Assembly (NCBI GenBank): GCA_964436975.1
Contig: CAYTET010000008.1
Location: forward strand, 1 to 37,384
Source: CAYTET01 sp964436975
GTDB taxonomy: Bacteria > Bacillota_I > Bacilli_A > Erysipelotrichales > Erysipelotrichaceae
Direction of reading: 5' to 3'
DNA length: 37,384 nucleotides
Shown piece after piece: positions 1 through 8,715 of this stretch (its first letter is position 1; each line of letters opens with the position of its first letter). Position numbers and translations under genes: made by a program. The notes under the pieces are model-generated. The model ran no database searches, was not told the origin of the DNA, and saw only the letters and a program-made list of their open reading frames with translations.

Positions 1-414
1 GGCACGGTTGTCCAGACGGCGGCGGAAACCGACCGGATGATGGCCAATACCGATCCGCGCTATGTCTTCCTGTGCTATGACACCGGCCACTTCACATTTG
101 CCGGCGAAGACCCGCTGACCATGCTGAAAAAGTATGTTGACAGAGTCGGCCATGTTCATCTGAAGGATATGCGTCTGGACGTTGTGGCCCAGGCCCGGCA
201 GAATAACTGGAGCTTTTTAACAGCGGTCCGCAACGGTGCCTTTACCGTTCCGGGCGACGGCGGTGTTGATTTTGACCCTGTCTTCGCACTGCTGGATCAG
301 GCCGGCTACCAGGGCTGGCTGCTGGTTGAAGCCGAGCAGGATCCGGCCAAGGCCGATCCGCTGGAATATGCCATCAAAGCCCGCAAGTATATTGCGGAGC
401 ATACCGGTTTATAA
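1..414 (+). CDS. iolE: Inosose dehydratase (2-keto-myo-inositol dehydratase) IolE, 3' part
   Basis: The reading frame is open from base 1, so the gene starts upstream of the window; 137 C-terminal codons are present. IolE dehydrates 2-keto-myo-inositol (scyllo-inosose) to 3D-(3,5/4)-trihydroxycyclohexane-1,2-dione, the second step of inositol catabolism. The visible part is the C-terminal half of a xylose-isomerase-like TIM barrel, with the strand motifs CYDTGHF, HVHLKD and LLVEAEQDP that carry metal ligands (Asp, His, Glu) in this family. It ends 14 bases before iolB, which starts behind an AAGGAAG ribosome binding site. Assignment rests on these motifs together with iolB, iolD and iolG directly downstream, so it is secure although the N-terminus is missing. 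Confidence 0.93.
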   Translation, partial: GTVVQTAAETDRMMANTDPRYVFLCYDTGHFTFAGEDPLTMLKKYVDRVGHVHLKDMRLDVVAQARQNNWSFLTAVRNGAFTVPGDGGVDFDPVFALLDQAGYQGWLLVEAEQDPAKADPLEYAIKARKYIAEHTGL

Positions 415-428
415 AAGGAAGCTTAAAG

Positions 429-1220
429 ATGTATTTCACCAAACAATTACATAACGGTTACAATTCCTATATCGATGCAGCTGTTGATGATATGGGAACC
501 CAGATGGATGTCGGCCTGCTGCTGCTGGATGCAGATCAGACCTATCAGATCCATGACGAGCATAAAGAGACCGCCGTTCTGCTGTTTGCCGGTGACGTAG
601 ATATCAATTATGGTGATTTAGCGGTGCGGGCCGTCAGACAGGACTGCTTCCATCAGGAAGCCTACTGCCTGCTGGCCAGCGCTGGCACTTCCATTTCGCT
701 GAAAGCGCATACACACTGTGAAATCTACCTGCAGCAGACAGTCAATGAAAACCACTACGCCCCGGTCATGTATACCCCGGACAAAGTCCAGGTCCAGCAT
801 GCCGGAGCCAACGGCGAGCTGATGGGCTGCATGAGACGGGAAATCAAGACCTTCTTCGATTTTGACAATGCGCCTTTCTCCAATATGGTGTTAGGCGAAG
901 TGCTCAACTATCCCGGCAAGTGGTCATCCTATCCGCCGCATCATCATCCCCAGCCGGAAGTCTATTTCTACCGCTTCGATCATCCGCAGGGCTTCGGGGC
1001 CGGATTTGCCAACGGGCAGATCTACCAGACCGGCCAGAATGGACTTTCCGTCATCAACAACGGCTTCCATTCCCAGGTGGCCGCTCCGGGCTATGCGATG
1101 TGCTATGCCTGGGGAATCCGCCATCTTGACGGCAATCCCTGGCAGAAGACCCGGATTGATGATCCGGAACATGAATGGCTCTGGCAGGCTGATGCCAACG
1201 AGCATATTTATAAAGGCTGA
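429..1220 (+). CDS. iolB: 5-deoxy-glucuronate isomerase IolB
   Basis: 263 residues, close to the family's usual length of about 270. IolB is a cytoplasmic cupin enzyme that isomerises 5-deoxy-D-glucuronate, the product of IolD, to 5-dehydro-2-deoxy-D-gluconate. The diagnostic segment GKWSSYPPHHHPQPE is present near residues 160-175 and supplies the metal-binding histidines and glutamate; the late NGFHSQVAAPGYAMCY segment supplies the remaining histidine of the second cupin motif. It lies in a tight operon: 14 bases after iolE and 20 bases before iolD. The order E-B-D-G puts all these steps on one transcript. I see no anomaly in the gene. Confidence 0.96.
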   Translation: MYFTKQLHNGYNSYIDAAVDDMGTQMDVGLLLLDADQTYQIHDEHKETAVLLFAGDVDINYGDLAVRAVRQDCFHQEAYCLLASAGTSISLKAHTHCEIYLQQTVNENHYAPVMYTPDKVQVQHAGANGELMGCMRREIKTFFDFDNAPFSNMVLGEVLNYPGKWSSYPPHHHPQPEVYFYRFDHPQGFGAGFANGQIYQTGQNGLSVINNGFHSQVAAPGYAMCYAWGIRHLDGNPWQKTRIDDPEHEWLWQADANEHIYKG

Positions 1221-1240
1221 GCGCCGAAAGGAGAATAAGG

Positions 1241-3169
1241 ATGAAAACTGTCAGACTTACCATGGCCCAGGCCCTGGTCCGTTTTCTGGAAAACCAGTAC
1301 ATTGCCTATGACGGCCAGCAGCACCCCTTTGTTGAGGGTGTCATCATGCTGCCGGGTCACGGCAATGTGGTCGGCTTAGGCCAGGCTTTGAATCAGGAAG
1401 CTCACCGCATGAAGGTGTGGATGGGCAAAAACGAGCAGGGCATGGCTCATACCGCCGTGGCCTTTGCCAAGCAGTGCAAACGTAAAAAGATTATCGCTGT
1501 GACCTCTTCGGTCGGCCCGGGGGCGGCCAATATGGTAACCGCGGCGGCCACCGCCACGGCCAACAACATTCCGGTGCTGATTCTGCCGGGTGATGTCTAT
1601 GCCTGCCGGCAGCCGGATCCGGTGCTGCAGCAGATTGAGCAGACCAATGATCTGTCGCTTTCGACTAATGATGCTTTCAAGGCCGTCTGCCGCTACTGGG
1701 ACCGCATTGTCAGACCCGAGCAGCTGATGAGTGCCATGATTTCCGCCATGCGGACACTGACTGATCCGGCCAATACCGGCGCTGTCTGCATCGCCATTCC
1801 CCAGGATGTCGAAGGGGAAGCCTATGACTATCCGGTCTCTTTCTTTGAAAAGAGAGTGCATCATCTGGCCCGGCGGCTGCCGGAGCCGGAAATCATCGAG
1901 CAGGCGGCTGAAGTTATCCGCAATGCCAAAAAGCCGCTGCTGATCTGCGGCGGCGGGGTCCGCTACAGCGAGGCCCATGCCGAATTCAAGGCTTTTGCCG
2001 AAGCGGCCAATATTCCCTTTGGCGAAACCCAGGCCGGCAAGGGCGCCGTGCTGTACGATCATCCGCTGAATCTGGGCGGCATCGGAGTCACCGGCTGTTC
2101 AGCCGCCAATGACATTGCCAAACAGGCTGATGTCATCATCGGCGTCGGCACCCGGTATACGGATTTCACGACTTCTTCCAAGTGGCTGTTTAAAGACAGC
2201 GCTAAATTTGTTAATATTAATGTATCAGATTTCCAGGCTTTGAAGATGAATGCGGCGGTGGCCGTGGTGGCGGATGCCAAGCGCGCCCTGCCGGAGCTGC
2301 AGAAGGCTCTGCAGGGCTACAAGGCCCCTTATACCACTGAAATCAAAAAAGCCCGGGATAAATGGTTTGCCGAATTAAAGCGGCTTGATAATATCAGTTT
2401 TGGTCCCAAATACGTGCCGGAAGTCAATGATGCCAATGCGGCTTCGGCGTTCCGGTTTGCCAAGGATATGGATGCTACGCTGACCCAGACCACTGTCGTC
2501 GGTCTGATCAACCAGGCCATTGATGCCGAAGATGTCATTATCGGCTCATCCGGCTCGCTGCCGGGCGATTTGCAGAGAATGTGGTGTGCCCGCAGTCTGG
2601 ATTCCTACAATATGGAGTACGGCTATTCCTGCATGGGTTATGAAATCAGCGGCGCCTTGGGCGTCAAATATGCCATCGGCAAGGACCATGATGTCTATGC
2701 CATGGTCGGTGACGGCAGCTTCACCATGCTGCATTCCGAGCTGCTGACAGCGGTGCAGGAGCATGAGAAGATCAATGTCTGTGTCTTCAACAACGCCAGC
2801 TTCGGCTGCATCAATAACCTGCAGGTCGGCCATGGCAATGATTCCTTATGCACGGAAGTCCGCTTCCGCGGTAAGGACGGCAAGCATTCCGGCAAGTTCA
2901 TTCCGGTTGACTTTGCCAAAATAGGCGAGGGCTACGGCTGCAAGTCTTACACCATCCATACCCTGGATGAGATGAAGCAGGCGCTGGCCGATGCCAAAAA
3001 GATTAAAGACCAGCCGGTTGTCTTTGACATCCGGGTTCTGCCCAAGAGCATGACTGAAGGCTACGGGTCCTGGTGGCGGGTCGGCGATACGGAAGTATCC
3101 AAGAACCCGAAGAATGTGGAAGCTTATCAGGATCATCTGAAGCACGTTAAAGACGCGCGCAAATTCTAA
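1241..3169 (+). CDS. iolD: 3D-(3,5/4)-trihydroxycyclohexane-1,2-dione acylhydrolase IolD (ThDP-dependent)
   Basis: 642 residues, normal for IolD. The enzyme uses thiamine diphosphate to open the cyclitol ring of the dione made by IolE, giving 5-deoxy-glucuronate. It has the three-domain layout of the acetolactate synthase superfamily: an N-terminal pyrimidine-binding domain with the ThDP-activating glutamate in KNEQGMAH (Glu65), a central domain, and a C-terminal pyrophosphate domain with GDGSF (Asp491) followed about 26 residues later by the Asn pair of VFNNASFG (Asn517-518), the classical GDG...NN motif. The start is set by AAAGGAG eight bases upstream of ATG. It is followed after 20 bases by iolG. 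Confidence 0.96.
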   Translation: MKTVRLTMAQALVRFLENQYIAYDGQQHPFVEGVIMLPGHGNVVGLGQALNQEAHRMKVWMGKNEQGMAHTAVAFAKQCKRKKIIAVTSSVGPGAANMVTAAATATANNIPVLILPGDVYACRQPDPVLQQIEQTNDLSLSTNDAFKAVCRYWDRIVRPEQLMSAMISAMRTLTDPANTGAVCIAIPQDVEGEAYDYPVSFFEKRVHHLARRLPEPEIIEQAAEVIRNAKKPLLICGGGVRYSEAHAEFKAFAEAANIPFGETQAGKGAVLYDHPLNLGGIGVTGCSAANDIAKQADVIIGVGTRYTDFTTSSKWLFKDSAKFVNINVSDFQALKMNAAVAVVADAKRALPELQKALQGYKAPYTTEIKKARDKWFAELKRLDNISFGPKYVPEVNDANAASAFRFAKDMDATLTQTTVVGLINQAIDAEDVIIGSSGSLPGDLQRMWCARSLDSYNMEYGYSCMGYEISGALGVKYAIGKDHDVYAMVGDGSFTMLHSELLTAVQEHEKINVCVFNNASFGCINNLQVGHGNDSLCTEVRFRGKDGKHSGKFIPVDFAKIGEGYGCKSYTIHTLDEMKQALADAKKIKDQPVVFDIRVLPKSMTEGYGSWWRVGDTEVSKNPKNVEAYQDHLKHVKDARKF

Positions 3170-3189
3170 AAAAAGGGAGATACACAAAT

Positions 3190-4221
3190 ATGGAACATGT
3201 ATTACAGGTCGGTATCGTCGGCTGCGGCGCTATCGGCAAGGATCACTGCCGCCGCATCATTGAAAAAGTGCCCGGAGCCACCGTTGTCGCTGTCAGCGAT
3301 TACAATGCGGCTGCGGCCGATGAAACGGCTGCCAAGTACGGCATTAAATCCTTTGGCAATGACTGCAAGGGCATGATCGCCGATCCGTCAGTTGAAGCGG
3401 TTGTCATCACTTCAATTGATCCGACCCATCATGAGTATGTCATGGAAGTGCTGAAGCATAAGAAGTGGTGCTTCTGTGAAAAACCGCTGTCCCAGAATGC
3501 CAAGGACTGTGAGGAGATCATTGCGGAAGAGCAGAAGATCGGCCACCGCCTTGTCCAGGTCGGCTTTATGAGAAGATATGACCGCGGCTATGCTGAAATG
3601 AAGCGGATTATTGATTCCGGTGCCATCGGCAAGCCGTTAGTCATCAAGGCCTGCCACCGCAATGTTGCCCAGGGTCCCGGATTCAAGACCGAAAACGGCA
3701 TCACCAACGTCGCTATCCATGAACTGGATATCTGCCGCTGGCTGCTGAATGATGAGTATCAGGATGCCCAGGTGGTCAGAGTCCGCCAGTCATCCAATTC
3801 AACCAAGGGCTATGACAACCCGCAGGTTGTCCTGCTGAGAACCAAGAACAACTGCTTCATCGATGTTGAAGTCCAGGTTGCCGACGGCTACGGCTATGAT
3901 ATCCAGTGCGAAGTCGTCTGCGAAAACGGCACTGTCAAGCTGCCTGATCCGATGGCGGTTGTCAGAAGAGCCAGACCCGACCTCACCAAGGAACCGTTTA
4001 TTGAACAGCCGATCATGACCGACTGGAAAGAGCGCTTCATTGAAGCTTATGACATTGAGCTGTGTGACTGGGTTGATGCCATTGCCAAGGGCAAGCTGAC
4101 CGGACCTTCCGTCTGGGACGGCTATGTGGCCTGCGTGGCCGGTGATGCCTGCAATGCATCCCGCGGCACTTCGACTTTCTTACCGGTGAATACTATCGAA
4201 AAACCGGAAATGTATAAGTAG
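3190..4221 (+). CDS. iolG: Inositol 2-dehydrogenase-like oxidoreductase (Gfo/Idh/MocA family)
   Basis: 343 residues. Inositol 2-dehydrogenase oxidises myo-inositol (or a related cyclitol or sugar) to scyllo-inosose with NAD+. The N-terminal Rossmann fold shows VGIVGCGAIGKDH (residues 7-19), the nucleotide-side catalytic motif EKP (Lys98) and the downstream IHELDICRW segment with His177. Aligned from memory to Bacillus subtilis IolG (Lys97, Asp172, His176), offsets agree for Lys and His, but the Asp position reads Asn173 (TNVAIHELD). The gene is the last of the iol run and is followed by an inverted repeat. Membership of the family is certain; myo-inositol as substrate is inferred from the operon, and the Asn leaves room for another cyclitol or inositol-derived substrate. 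Confidence 0.87.
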   Translation: MEHVLQVGIVGCGAIGKDHCRRIIEKVPGATVVAVSDYNAAAADETAAKYGIKSFGNDCKGMIADPSVEAVVITSIDPTHHEYVMEVLKHKKWCFCEKPLSQNAKDCEEIIAEEQKIGHRLVQVGFMRRYDRGYAEMKRIIDSGAIGKPLVIKACHRNVAQGPGFKTENGITNVAIHELDICRWLLNDEYQDAQVVRVRQSSNSTKGYDNPQVVLLRTKNNCFIDVEVQVADGYGYDIQCEVVCENGTVKLPDPMAVVRRARPDLTKEPFIEQPIMTDWKERFIEAYDIELCDWVDAIAKGKLTGPSVWDGYVACVAGDACNASRGTSTFLPVNTIEKPEMYK

Positions 4222-4231
4222 GAATTAACCG

Positions 4232-4275
4232 GGAGGCTGCCCTGATCAAGGTGTCAGCAGCAGCCTCCTGGCTTT
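4232..4275 (+). terminator. Inverted repeat after iolG, possible weak terminator
   Basis: GGAGGCTGC at 4232-4240 pairs perfectly with GCAGCCTCC at 4260-4268 (9 bp, 19-base loop), followed by TGGCTTTTG. The T-run is short, so this may be a leaky terminator that separates iol expression from that of the importer, or an mRNA end-stabilising stem. Confidence 0.5.
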
Positions 4276-4285
4276 TGAAAATCTC

Positions 4286-4299
4286 TGCAAACGTTTGAA
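4286..4299. promoter_or_regulatory. LacI-family operator-like site before the importer operon
   Basis: TGCAAACGTTTGAA contains the perfect 10-bp palindrome CAAACGTTTG (4288-4297), the usual shape of a LacI/GalR or CcpA (cre) operator with a central CG. It lies 32 bases upstream of the permease start codon. The same 10-mer occurs at 10193-10202 before the first HAD gene, and a LacI-family regulator is encoded at 11041-12081. I did not find a clear promoter around it. Confidence 0.5.
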
Positions 4300-4330
4300 T
4301 GAATTTTCATGGAAAAGGAAAGGAGCAGAA

Positions 4331-6157
4331 ATGAGCAAAAAAAAGCAGATTAAACATCCGCTAACAAAGAAGCGTCTTAAGAATTTGATCAAGAGTGTGC
4401 TTACCAATCCGTTCAATCTGATTGTCTTCATTACCCTGATTGCTTTGTTCTGTCTGATTGTCATCCCTCTGCTGCAGATGGTTTCAAATACTTTCATCGT
4501 TGCCAAATCCGAGGTGCGCCGCATCGGCCTGCCGGCTGGCAGTTTCACTCTTTATTATTGGCGTTACATGCTGTTCAGCAGCATGTCGTCATCAGTGATG
4601 TGGACACCTTTAAAGCATTCACTGGTCATCGGCATCTTTACCGTTCTGGTATCGGTGCCGCTGGGATCCATTCTGGGCTGGATTGTGGTAAGAACTGATA
4701 TGCTGGGCAAGAAGCTTATCGGCATGCTGGTCGTCATTCCTTACATGATCCCGTCATGGTGCAAGGCCATGGCCTGGCTGTCGGTCTTCCGCAACCAGAC
4801 TTCCGGATCACTGGGCTTTCTGGCCGGACTGGGGCTTAACGTACCTGACTGGCTGGCCTACGGGCCGGTGGCGATAGTTCTGTGTATGTCGCTGCACTAT
4901 TATGCTTTCTCTTATATCAACGTTTCCTCGGCCTTAAGGTCCATCAACTCTGAACTGGAGGAAATGGGCGAGATATGCGGCGCTTCCAAGCCGCAGATCC
5001 TTAAGTCGATTACCATCCCGCTGGTTCTGCCCAGCGTGCTGTCGTCCATTGTCATGACCCTGTCCAAGTCAATCGGGGCCTACGGCGTGGCGGCCAATCT
5101 GGGCAACCGCATCGGCTATTTCACCCTGGCGACCAAGATGAAGACCTTCATCAACGGCACCACCTACAATGCCGTCGGCTATGCCATGAGCATTGTGCTG
5201 ATCGTGCTGGCAGCCCTGATCATCTTCGGCAACCAGAAGATCGTCGGTGTCCGCAAGTCCTATGCCACTATCGGCGGCAAGGGCGGCCGGACCAACCCGA
5301 TGAAGTTGGGCAGTGCCAAATACTGGCTGATGGGCTTTCTGGTTATCTTTCTGTTCTTCTCGATGGTTGCCCCGATGTTCATTCTGGTCATGGAAACATT
5401 CCAGATCACTACCGGCAACGGCTATGGCGCCGACAACCTGACGCTGTATTACTGGATAGGCACGGTTGACAATGCGCCCAAATACATAAACTATCCGGGT
5501 ATATTCCGCAACCCTAATTTCTTCAAGGCCTTATGGAATACTATCCGGCTGACCTTTACCGTTTCGATTCTTACCGCCATCTGCGGCCAGTTCTTAGGCT
5601 ATATCTCAACCCGCGGACGCGGCAAGTGGTACGGCACGCTGACGGAGCAGCTGGTCTTCATTCCCTATCTGATGAGCGGCGTGGCTTTCTCCGCCATGTA
5701 TTTCTCGATGTTCTCGGTTCCGCATCTGGGCGGCCTGATTCCGTCGCTTTACGGCACCTTCGCCCTGATTGTGCTGACATCAACGGTCAAGCATTTCCCG
5801 TTTGCCAGCCGCACCGGCACAGCCAACATGATGCAGATTTCCACCGAACTGGAGGAATCCGCCACCATCAACGGAGCCAATTTCTGGCAGCGCATGGGCA
5901 AGATTGTCCTGCCGCTGGCCAAAAACGGCTTTATCTCCGGGTTTATGCTGACGTTTATCAGCGTGGCTAAGGAACTGGACCTGATCATCATCATGATGAC
6001 CCAGGAGACCCAGACCCTGTCCTATGTGGCTTTCACTTATTCACAGGATGGCTACCCCCAGATGTCAGATGCGATTTCAGTATGTGTCCTGCTGTTTATC
6101 CTGGTCTGCTATATCATCGCCAACAAACTGGGTGCTGATATCGGCAAGAGCTGGTAA
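4331..6157 (+). CDS. ABC importer permease, two fused permease halves (AfuB/FbpB type)
   Basis: 608 residues from the ATG that sits five bases after AGGAG; an in-frame ATG at 4295 has no such site. The protein is a duplicated binding-protein-dependent permease, with two six-helix halves in one chain. Each half carries an EAA loop that contacts the ATPase: EEMGEICGASKPQILKSI in the first half and EESATINGANFWQRMGKIV in the second, separated by a basic cytoplasmic linker near residues 300-330. This fused arrangement is typical of iron(III) permeases (FbpB/SfuB) and of AfuB, which moves hexose phosphates. The ATPase follows after 25 bases and the binding protein is third in the set. Substrate cannot be read from the sequence; location directly after iol genes favours a cyclitol derivative over iron. 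Confidence 0.88.
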   Translation: MSKKKQIKHPLTKKRLKNLIKSVLTNPFNLIVFITLIALFCLIVIPLLQMVSNTFIVAKSEVRRIGLPAGSFTLYYWRYMLFSSMSSSVMWTPLKHSLVIGIFTVLVSVPLGSILGWIVVRTDMLGKKLIGMLVVIPYMIPSWCKAMAWLSVFRNQTSGSLGFLAGLGLNVPDWLAYGPVAIVLCMSLHYYAFSYINVSSALRSINSELEEMGEICGASKPQILKSITIPLVLPSVLSSIVMTLSKSIGAYGVAANLGNRIGYFTLATKMKTFINGTTYNAVGYAMSIVLIVLAALIIFGNQKIVGVRKSYATIGGKGGRTNPMKLGSAKYWLMGFLVIFLFFSMVAPMFILVMETFQITTGNGYGADNLTLYYWIGTVDNAPKYINYPGIFRNPNFFKALWNTIRLTFTVSILTAICGQFLGYISTRGRGKWYGTLTEQLVFIPYLMSGVAFSAMYFSMFSVPHLGGLIPSLYGTFALIVLTSTVKHFPFASRTGTANMMQISTELEESATINGANFWQRMGKIVLPLAKNGFISGFMLTFISVAKELDLIIIMMTQETQTLSYVAFTYSQDGYPQMSDAISVCVLLFILVCYIIANKLGADIGKSW

Positions 6158-6182
6158 TGGCTAGGAAGAGAAAGGAAACAAT

Positions 6183-7301
6183 ATGAGCAGAATCGAACTA
6201 AAGCACATTGATAAATTCTACGGTGAAAACCATGTTCTGCGCGATCTCAATCTGACTATCGAAGACGGCGACTTCATGACGCTGCTGGGTCCGTCAGGCT
6301 GTGGAAAGACCACGACATTAAGAGTTATTTCCGGTTTGGAAGAGCCGCAGAATGGTACAATGACTATAGACGGTGTTGAGATGATCAATGCCGCCGATGC
6401 ATACTTTGCCGAGCCCAGCAAAAGAGGGCTGAATCTGGTTTTCCAGTCTTATGCCCTGTGGCCGCACATGACGGTCAAGGAGAATATCGCCTTTGGTCTG
6501 AAGATTCAGAAACTGCCTAAGGCTGAAGTTGAAGCCCGCGTCAAGGATGCGCTGCGGATGATGCGGATCGAGGAATACATCGACCGCTATCCCAACGAAC
6601 TTTCCGGCGGCCAGCAGCAGCGTGTCGCTATTGCCCGCGCTGTGGCCTCCAATCCCAAGCTGCTGCTGCTGGATGAGCCTTTGAGCAATCTGGACGCCCG
6701 GCTGCGCATTGACATGCGCTCGGAGCTGCAGCGGCTGCATCATGAATTGAAGACGACAATTATCTATGTCACCCATGACCAGGTCGAAGCTCTGACCATG
6801 TCAACCAAGATTGCCCTGTTCAAAGAGGGTGAACTGAGTCAGGTGGCCACGCCCATGGAGCTGTACCGCAACCCGATTGACCTGCAGGCCGCCGATTTCA
6901 TCGGCAACCCGCGGATCAACTTCTTAAAAGGCGATGCGGAAATGAAGGGCGGCAAGCTGCATGTTCACTGCGAACTGCAGGATTACGTCTTTGACAAGGA
7001 AGACATGACCGATGAGCCGATTCCAGAAGGAAACTTTGCGGTAGTGGTAGCCATCCGGCCGGAGCAGGTTCACATTGAACAGCAGGCCAGTGCGGACACC
7101 ATGCCGGTTGAGGTTTATGCTTCCCAGCCGGCCGGTTCGGAAACCCTGGTTTCCTTAAGAGCCGGTTCATCGGATTTCTTATCCAAGGAGATTGGTCTGG
7201 CGGAATATAAGATCGGCCAGCAGGTCAATGTCAGAGTCAATCCCAAGCGCGTCAATATCTATGATGCCGCTTCAACCCGTTTGATCAAACGCGCTCAGTA
7301 A
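6183..7301 (+). CDS. ABC importer ATP-binding subunit (AfuC/PotA/MalK type, with TOBE domain)
   Basis: 372 residues. The nucleotide-binding domain shows Walker A GPSGCGKT (residues 36-43), Q-loop FQSYALWPHMT, signature LSGGQQQR, Walker B LLLLDEPLSNLD and the H-loop in YVTHDQ. After about residue 240 comes the regulatory TOBE/OB region (ATPMELYRNP, VVVAIRPEQVHI) typical of the CUT1/POPT ATPases that power sugar, polyamine and iron importers. It powers the fused permease just upstream; spacing is 25 bases with an AAGGAA site. No catalytic residue is missing. Confidence 0.93.
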   Translation: MSRIELKHIDKFYGENHVLRDLNLTIEDGDFMTLLGPSGCGKTTTLRVISGLEEPQNGTMTIDGVEMINAADAYFAEPSKRGLNLVFQSYALWPHMTVKENIAFGLKIQKLPKAEVEARVKDALRMMRIEEYIDRYPNELSGGQQQRVAIARAVASNPKLLLLDEPLSNLDARLRIDMRSELQRLHHELKTTIIYVTHDQVEALTMSTKIALFKEGELSQVATPMELYRNPIDLQAADFIGNPRINFLKGDAEMKGGKLHVHCELQDYVFDKEDMTDEPIPEGNFAVVVAIRPEQVHIEQQASADTMPVEVYASQPAGSETLVSLRAGSSDFLSKEIGLAEYKIGQQVNVRVNPKRVNIYDAASTRLIKRAQ

Positions 7302-7360
7302 GCCGGGCCCAGCCAGCCGGTATTACTGGAATAAACGCTTGATATAGCTTAGGGAAGTAT

Positions 7361-7380
7361 TTTCAGCGCTAAAGCTGAAA
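7361..7380 (+). other. Small hairpin in the leader of the binding-protein gene
   Basis: TTTCAGC (7361-7367) and GCTGAAA (7374-7380) form a 7-bp stem with a 6-base loop, just ahead of the AAAGGAG site of the binding-protein gene. It lies in a 99-base gap between the ATPase and binding-protein genes. It may tune translation or protect the 5' end of a processed transcript; role not demonstrated. Confidence 0.4.
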
Positions 7381-7400
7381 GAAAGGAGAAATGTCAGTTT

Positions 7401-8639
7401 ATGAAGAAGTTTAGTGTTCTGTTAGTTGTTGCCATGATGCTGCTGACGGCTCTGTCCGGCTGCACATTTGGCACCGGCACCGGCGGCAAGACCGTTGATG
7501 CCCAGTTGGGTCCTATCTACGATGATTACAGTGATATGACCGATGAGCAGCTTTATGAATTAGCCCAGAAAGAGGGCGGCCAGATCAATATCTATGCCAC
7601 CTCTTCCAAGATGTTGAAAGAGGAAGAACCTTTTGAAACATTGTATCCGGGTCTGGATGTTGTCGTTACCGACTTAGACCAGGACGAAGTTCTGCAGAAG
7701 GCCGTTACCGAGCATAAGACCGGAAATATCACCGGTGATGTTCTGCAGGCCAAAGATGTCAACGGCGACGTTTTCTACAACTATTATGAGGAAGGCATTG
7801 TTGAGACATTCTATCCTAAAGATCTGTGCGCCTATATTGACGAAGATCTGCTGAAGTATGGTTATCCGCTGTATGCCGGCGAAGCTTTCTGGTTCTATAA
7901 CACCGAAGCTTTCCCTGACGGCTCCCCGCTGACCAACTGGTGGCAGCTGCTTGAGACCAATGCCGACGGCACCCAGAAGTTTATCATCTACACCAAGGAA
8001 ATCGGCCAGGAAACGTCTTATCTGTCCCTGTTTGCCAGTTTCATTGTCAATTCCGATCAGATGGCCGCAGCCTACAAGGAAGAATACGGCAAGGATCTGG
8101 AATACACCTATGATGCTTCGGCCTTTGATTTTGAAGCTCCGAAGAACAATGCCGGTGTCGAATTCTTATGGCGCTTCAGCCAGCTGAAGATGACATTCAT
8201 CGGCGATGGTGATGAATTGGTCTTAGCCGTCAATAACGGCAAGAGCACCGAGCATCCTACTGTTGCGTTATGCTCAGCCGGCAAGCTGGAAAACCGTGAT
8301 AAATCCGGTTATGCCATTGCCTGGTGCACCAATCTGAAGCCTTATACAGGTCTGAAGTATTGCGAATATCTGTATGTTGTCAAAGGCTGTGACAACCCGG
8401 CCGGCGCCCGTCTGTTCATCCGCTATATCACGGGTTCAGGCGATGACGGCAGCGGTTTGAAGCCGTTTACCAAGGTTGGCAACTGGCCGGTCCGCAGTGA
8501 TGTCAAGGATAAGAAGAATGAGATCACCCTTGATGAGGCCGGTGCTATTGATGCCGATCTGAAGAGCATCTATGATCAGTTCATTGATACTCAGGATATG
8601 TGGAATTACTGGCTGGATAAGAATCCCAATATGAAATAA
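7401..8639 (+). CDS. Lipoprotein substrate-binding protein of the AfuABC/FbpABC-type importer
   Basis: 412 residues. A lipoprotein signal peptide is clear: MKKF start, hydrophobic stretch, lipobox LSGC with Cys21 as lipidation site, so the protein is anchored outside the membrane. The mature part begins EGGQINIYATSS, the first strand motif of the iron(III)/hexose-phosphate-type (family 1) periplasmic binding proteins, and continues with AFWFYNTEAFPDGSPLTNWWQLL, a hinge-region motif of the same group. AfuA, a member of this fold, binds glucose-6-phosphate and related sugar phosphates, while FbpA binds ferric iron; I see no obvious pair of adjacent tyrosines of the FbpA iron site near the C-terminus. 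It is the third gene of the import operon and is followed by a strong hairpin. Confidence 0.87.
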   Translation: MKKFSVLLVVAMMLLTALSGCTFGTGTGGKTVDAQLGPIYDDYSDMTDEQLYELAQKEGGQINIYATSSKMLKEEEPFETLYPGLDVVVTDLDQDEVLQKAVTEHKTGNITGDVLQAKDVNGDVFYNYYEEGIVETFYPKDLCAYIDEDLLKYGYPLYAGEAFWFYNTEAFPDGSPLTNWWQLLETNADGTQKFIIYTKEIGQETSYLSLFASFIVNSDQMAAAYKEEYGKDLEYTYDASAFDFEAPKNNAGVEFLWRFSQLKMTFIGDGDELVLAVNNGKSTEHPTVALCSAGKLENRDKSGYAIAWCTNLKPYTGLKYCEYLYVVKGCDNPAGARLFIRYITGSGDDGSGLKPFTKVGNWPVRSDVKDKKNEITLDEAGAIDADLKSIYDQFIDTQDMWNYWLDKNPNMK

Positions 8640-8656
8640 GCTTGGTTTATAATTTC

Positions 8657-8690
8657 CGGCTTGCGGGACAGTTTGCTGTCCCGCAAGCCG
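8657..8690. other. Strong intercistronic hairpin after the binding-protein gene
   Basis: A perfect 14-bp inverted repeat, arms 8657-8670 and 8677-8690 (CGGCTTGCGGGACA on the first arm), with a 6-base loop. No T-run follows on the plus strand, so it is unlikely to be a simple terminator. Stems of this kind after a binding-protein gene often stabilise that part of the mRNA and give the excess of binding protein that importers need. Confidence 0.65.
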
Positions 8691-8715
8691 CCATGTCAGG
8701 AGATAGCAGAGCTAA

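Noticed and set aside
1376..2062. Minus-strand open frame of 228 codons within iolD
   Set aside because: It is antisense to a gene with clear ThDP-enzyme motifs; the translation is His/Gly/Gln-rich without family features, typical of an antisense shadow in GC-biased coding DNA.
4295..4330. Upstream ATG of the permease gene (12 extra codons)
   Set aside because: It lies over the operator-like region and has no ribosome binding site; the ATG at 4331 follows AGGAG at optimal distance.
8641..8700. CRISPR or transposon end suggested by the 14-bp inverted repeat
   Set aside because: There is only one repeat pair with a 6-base loop, no transposase and no spacer array; no CRISPR, tRNA, rRNA or insertion sequence was seen anywhere in the window.
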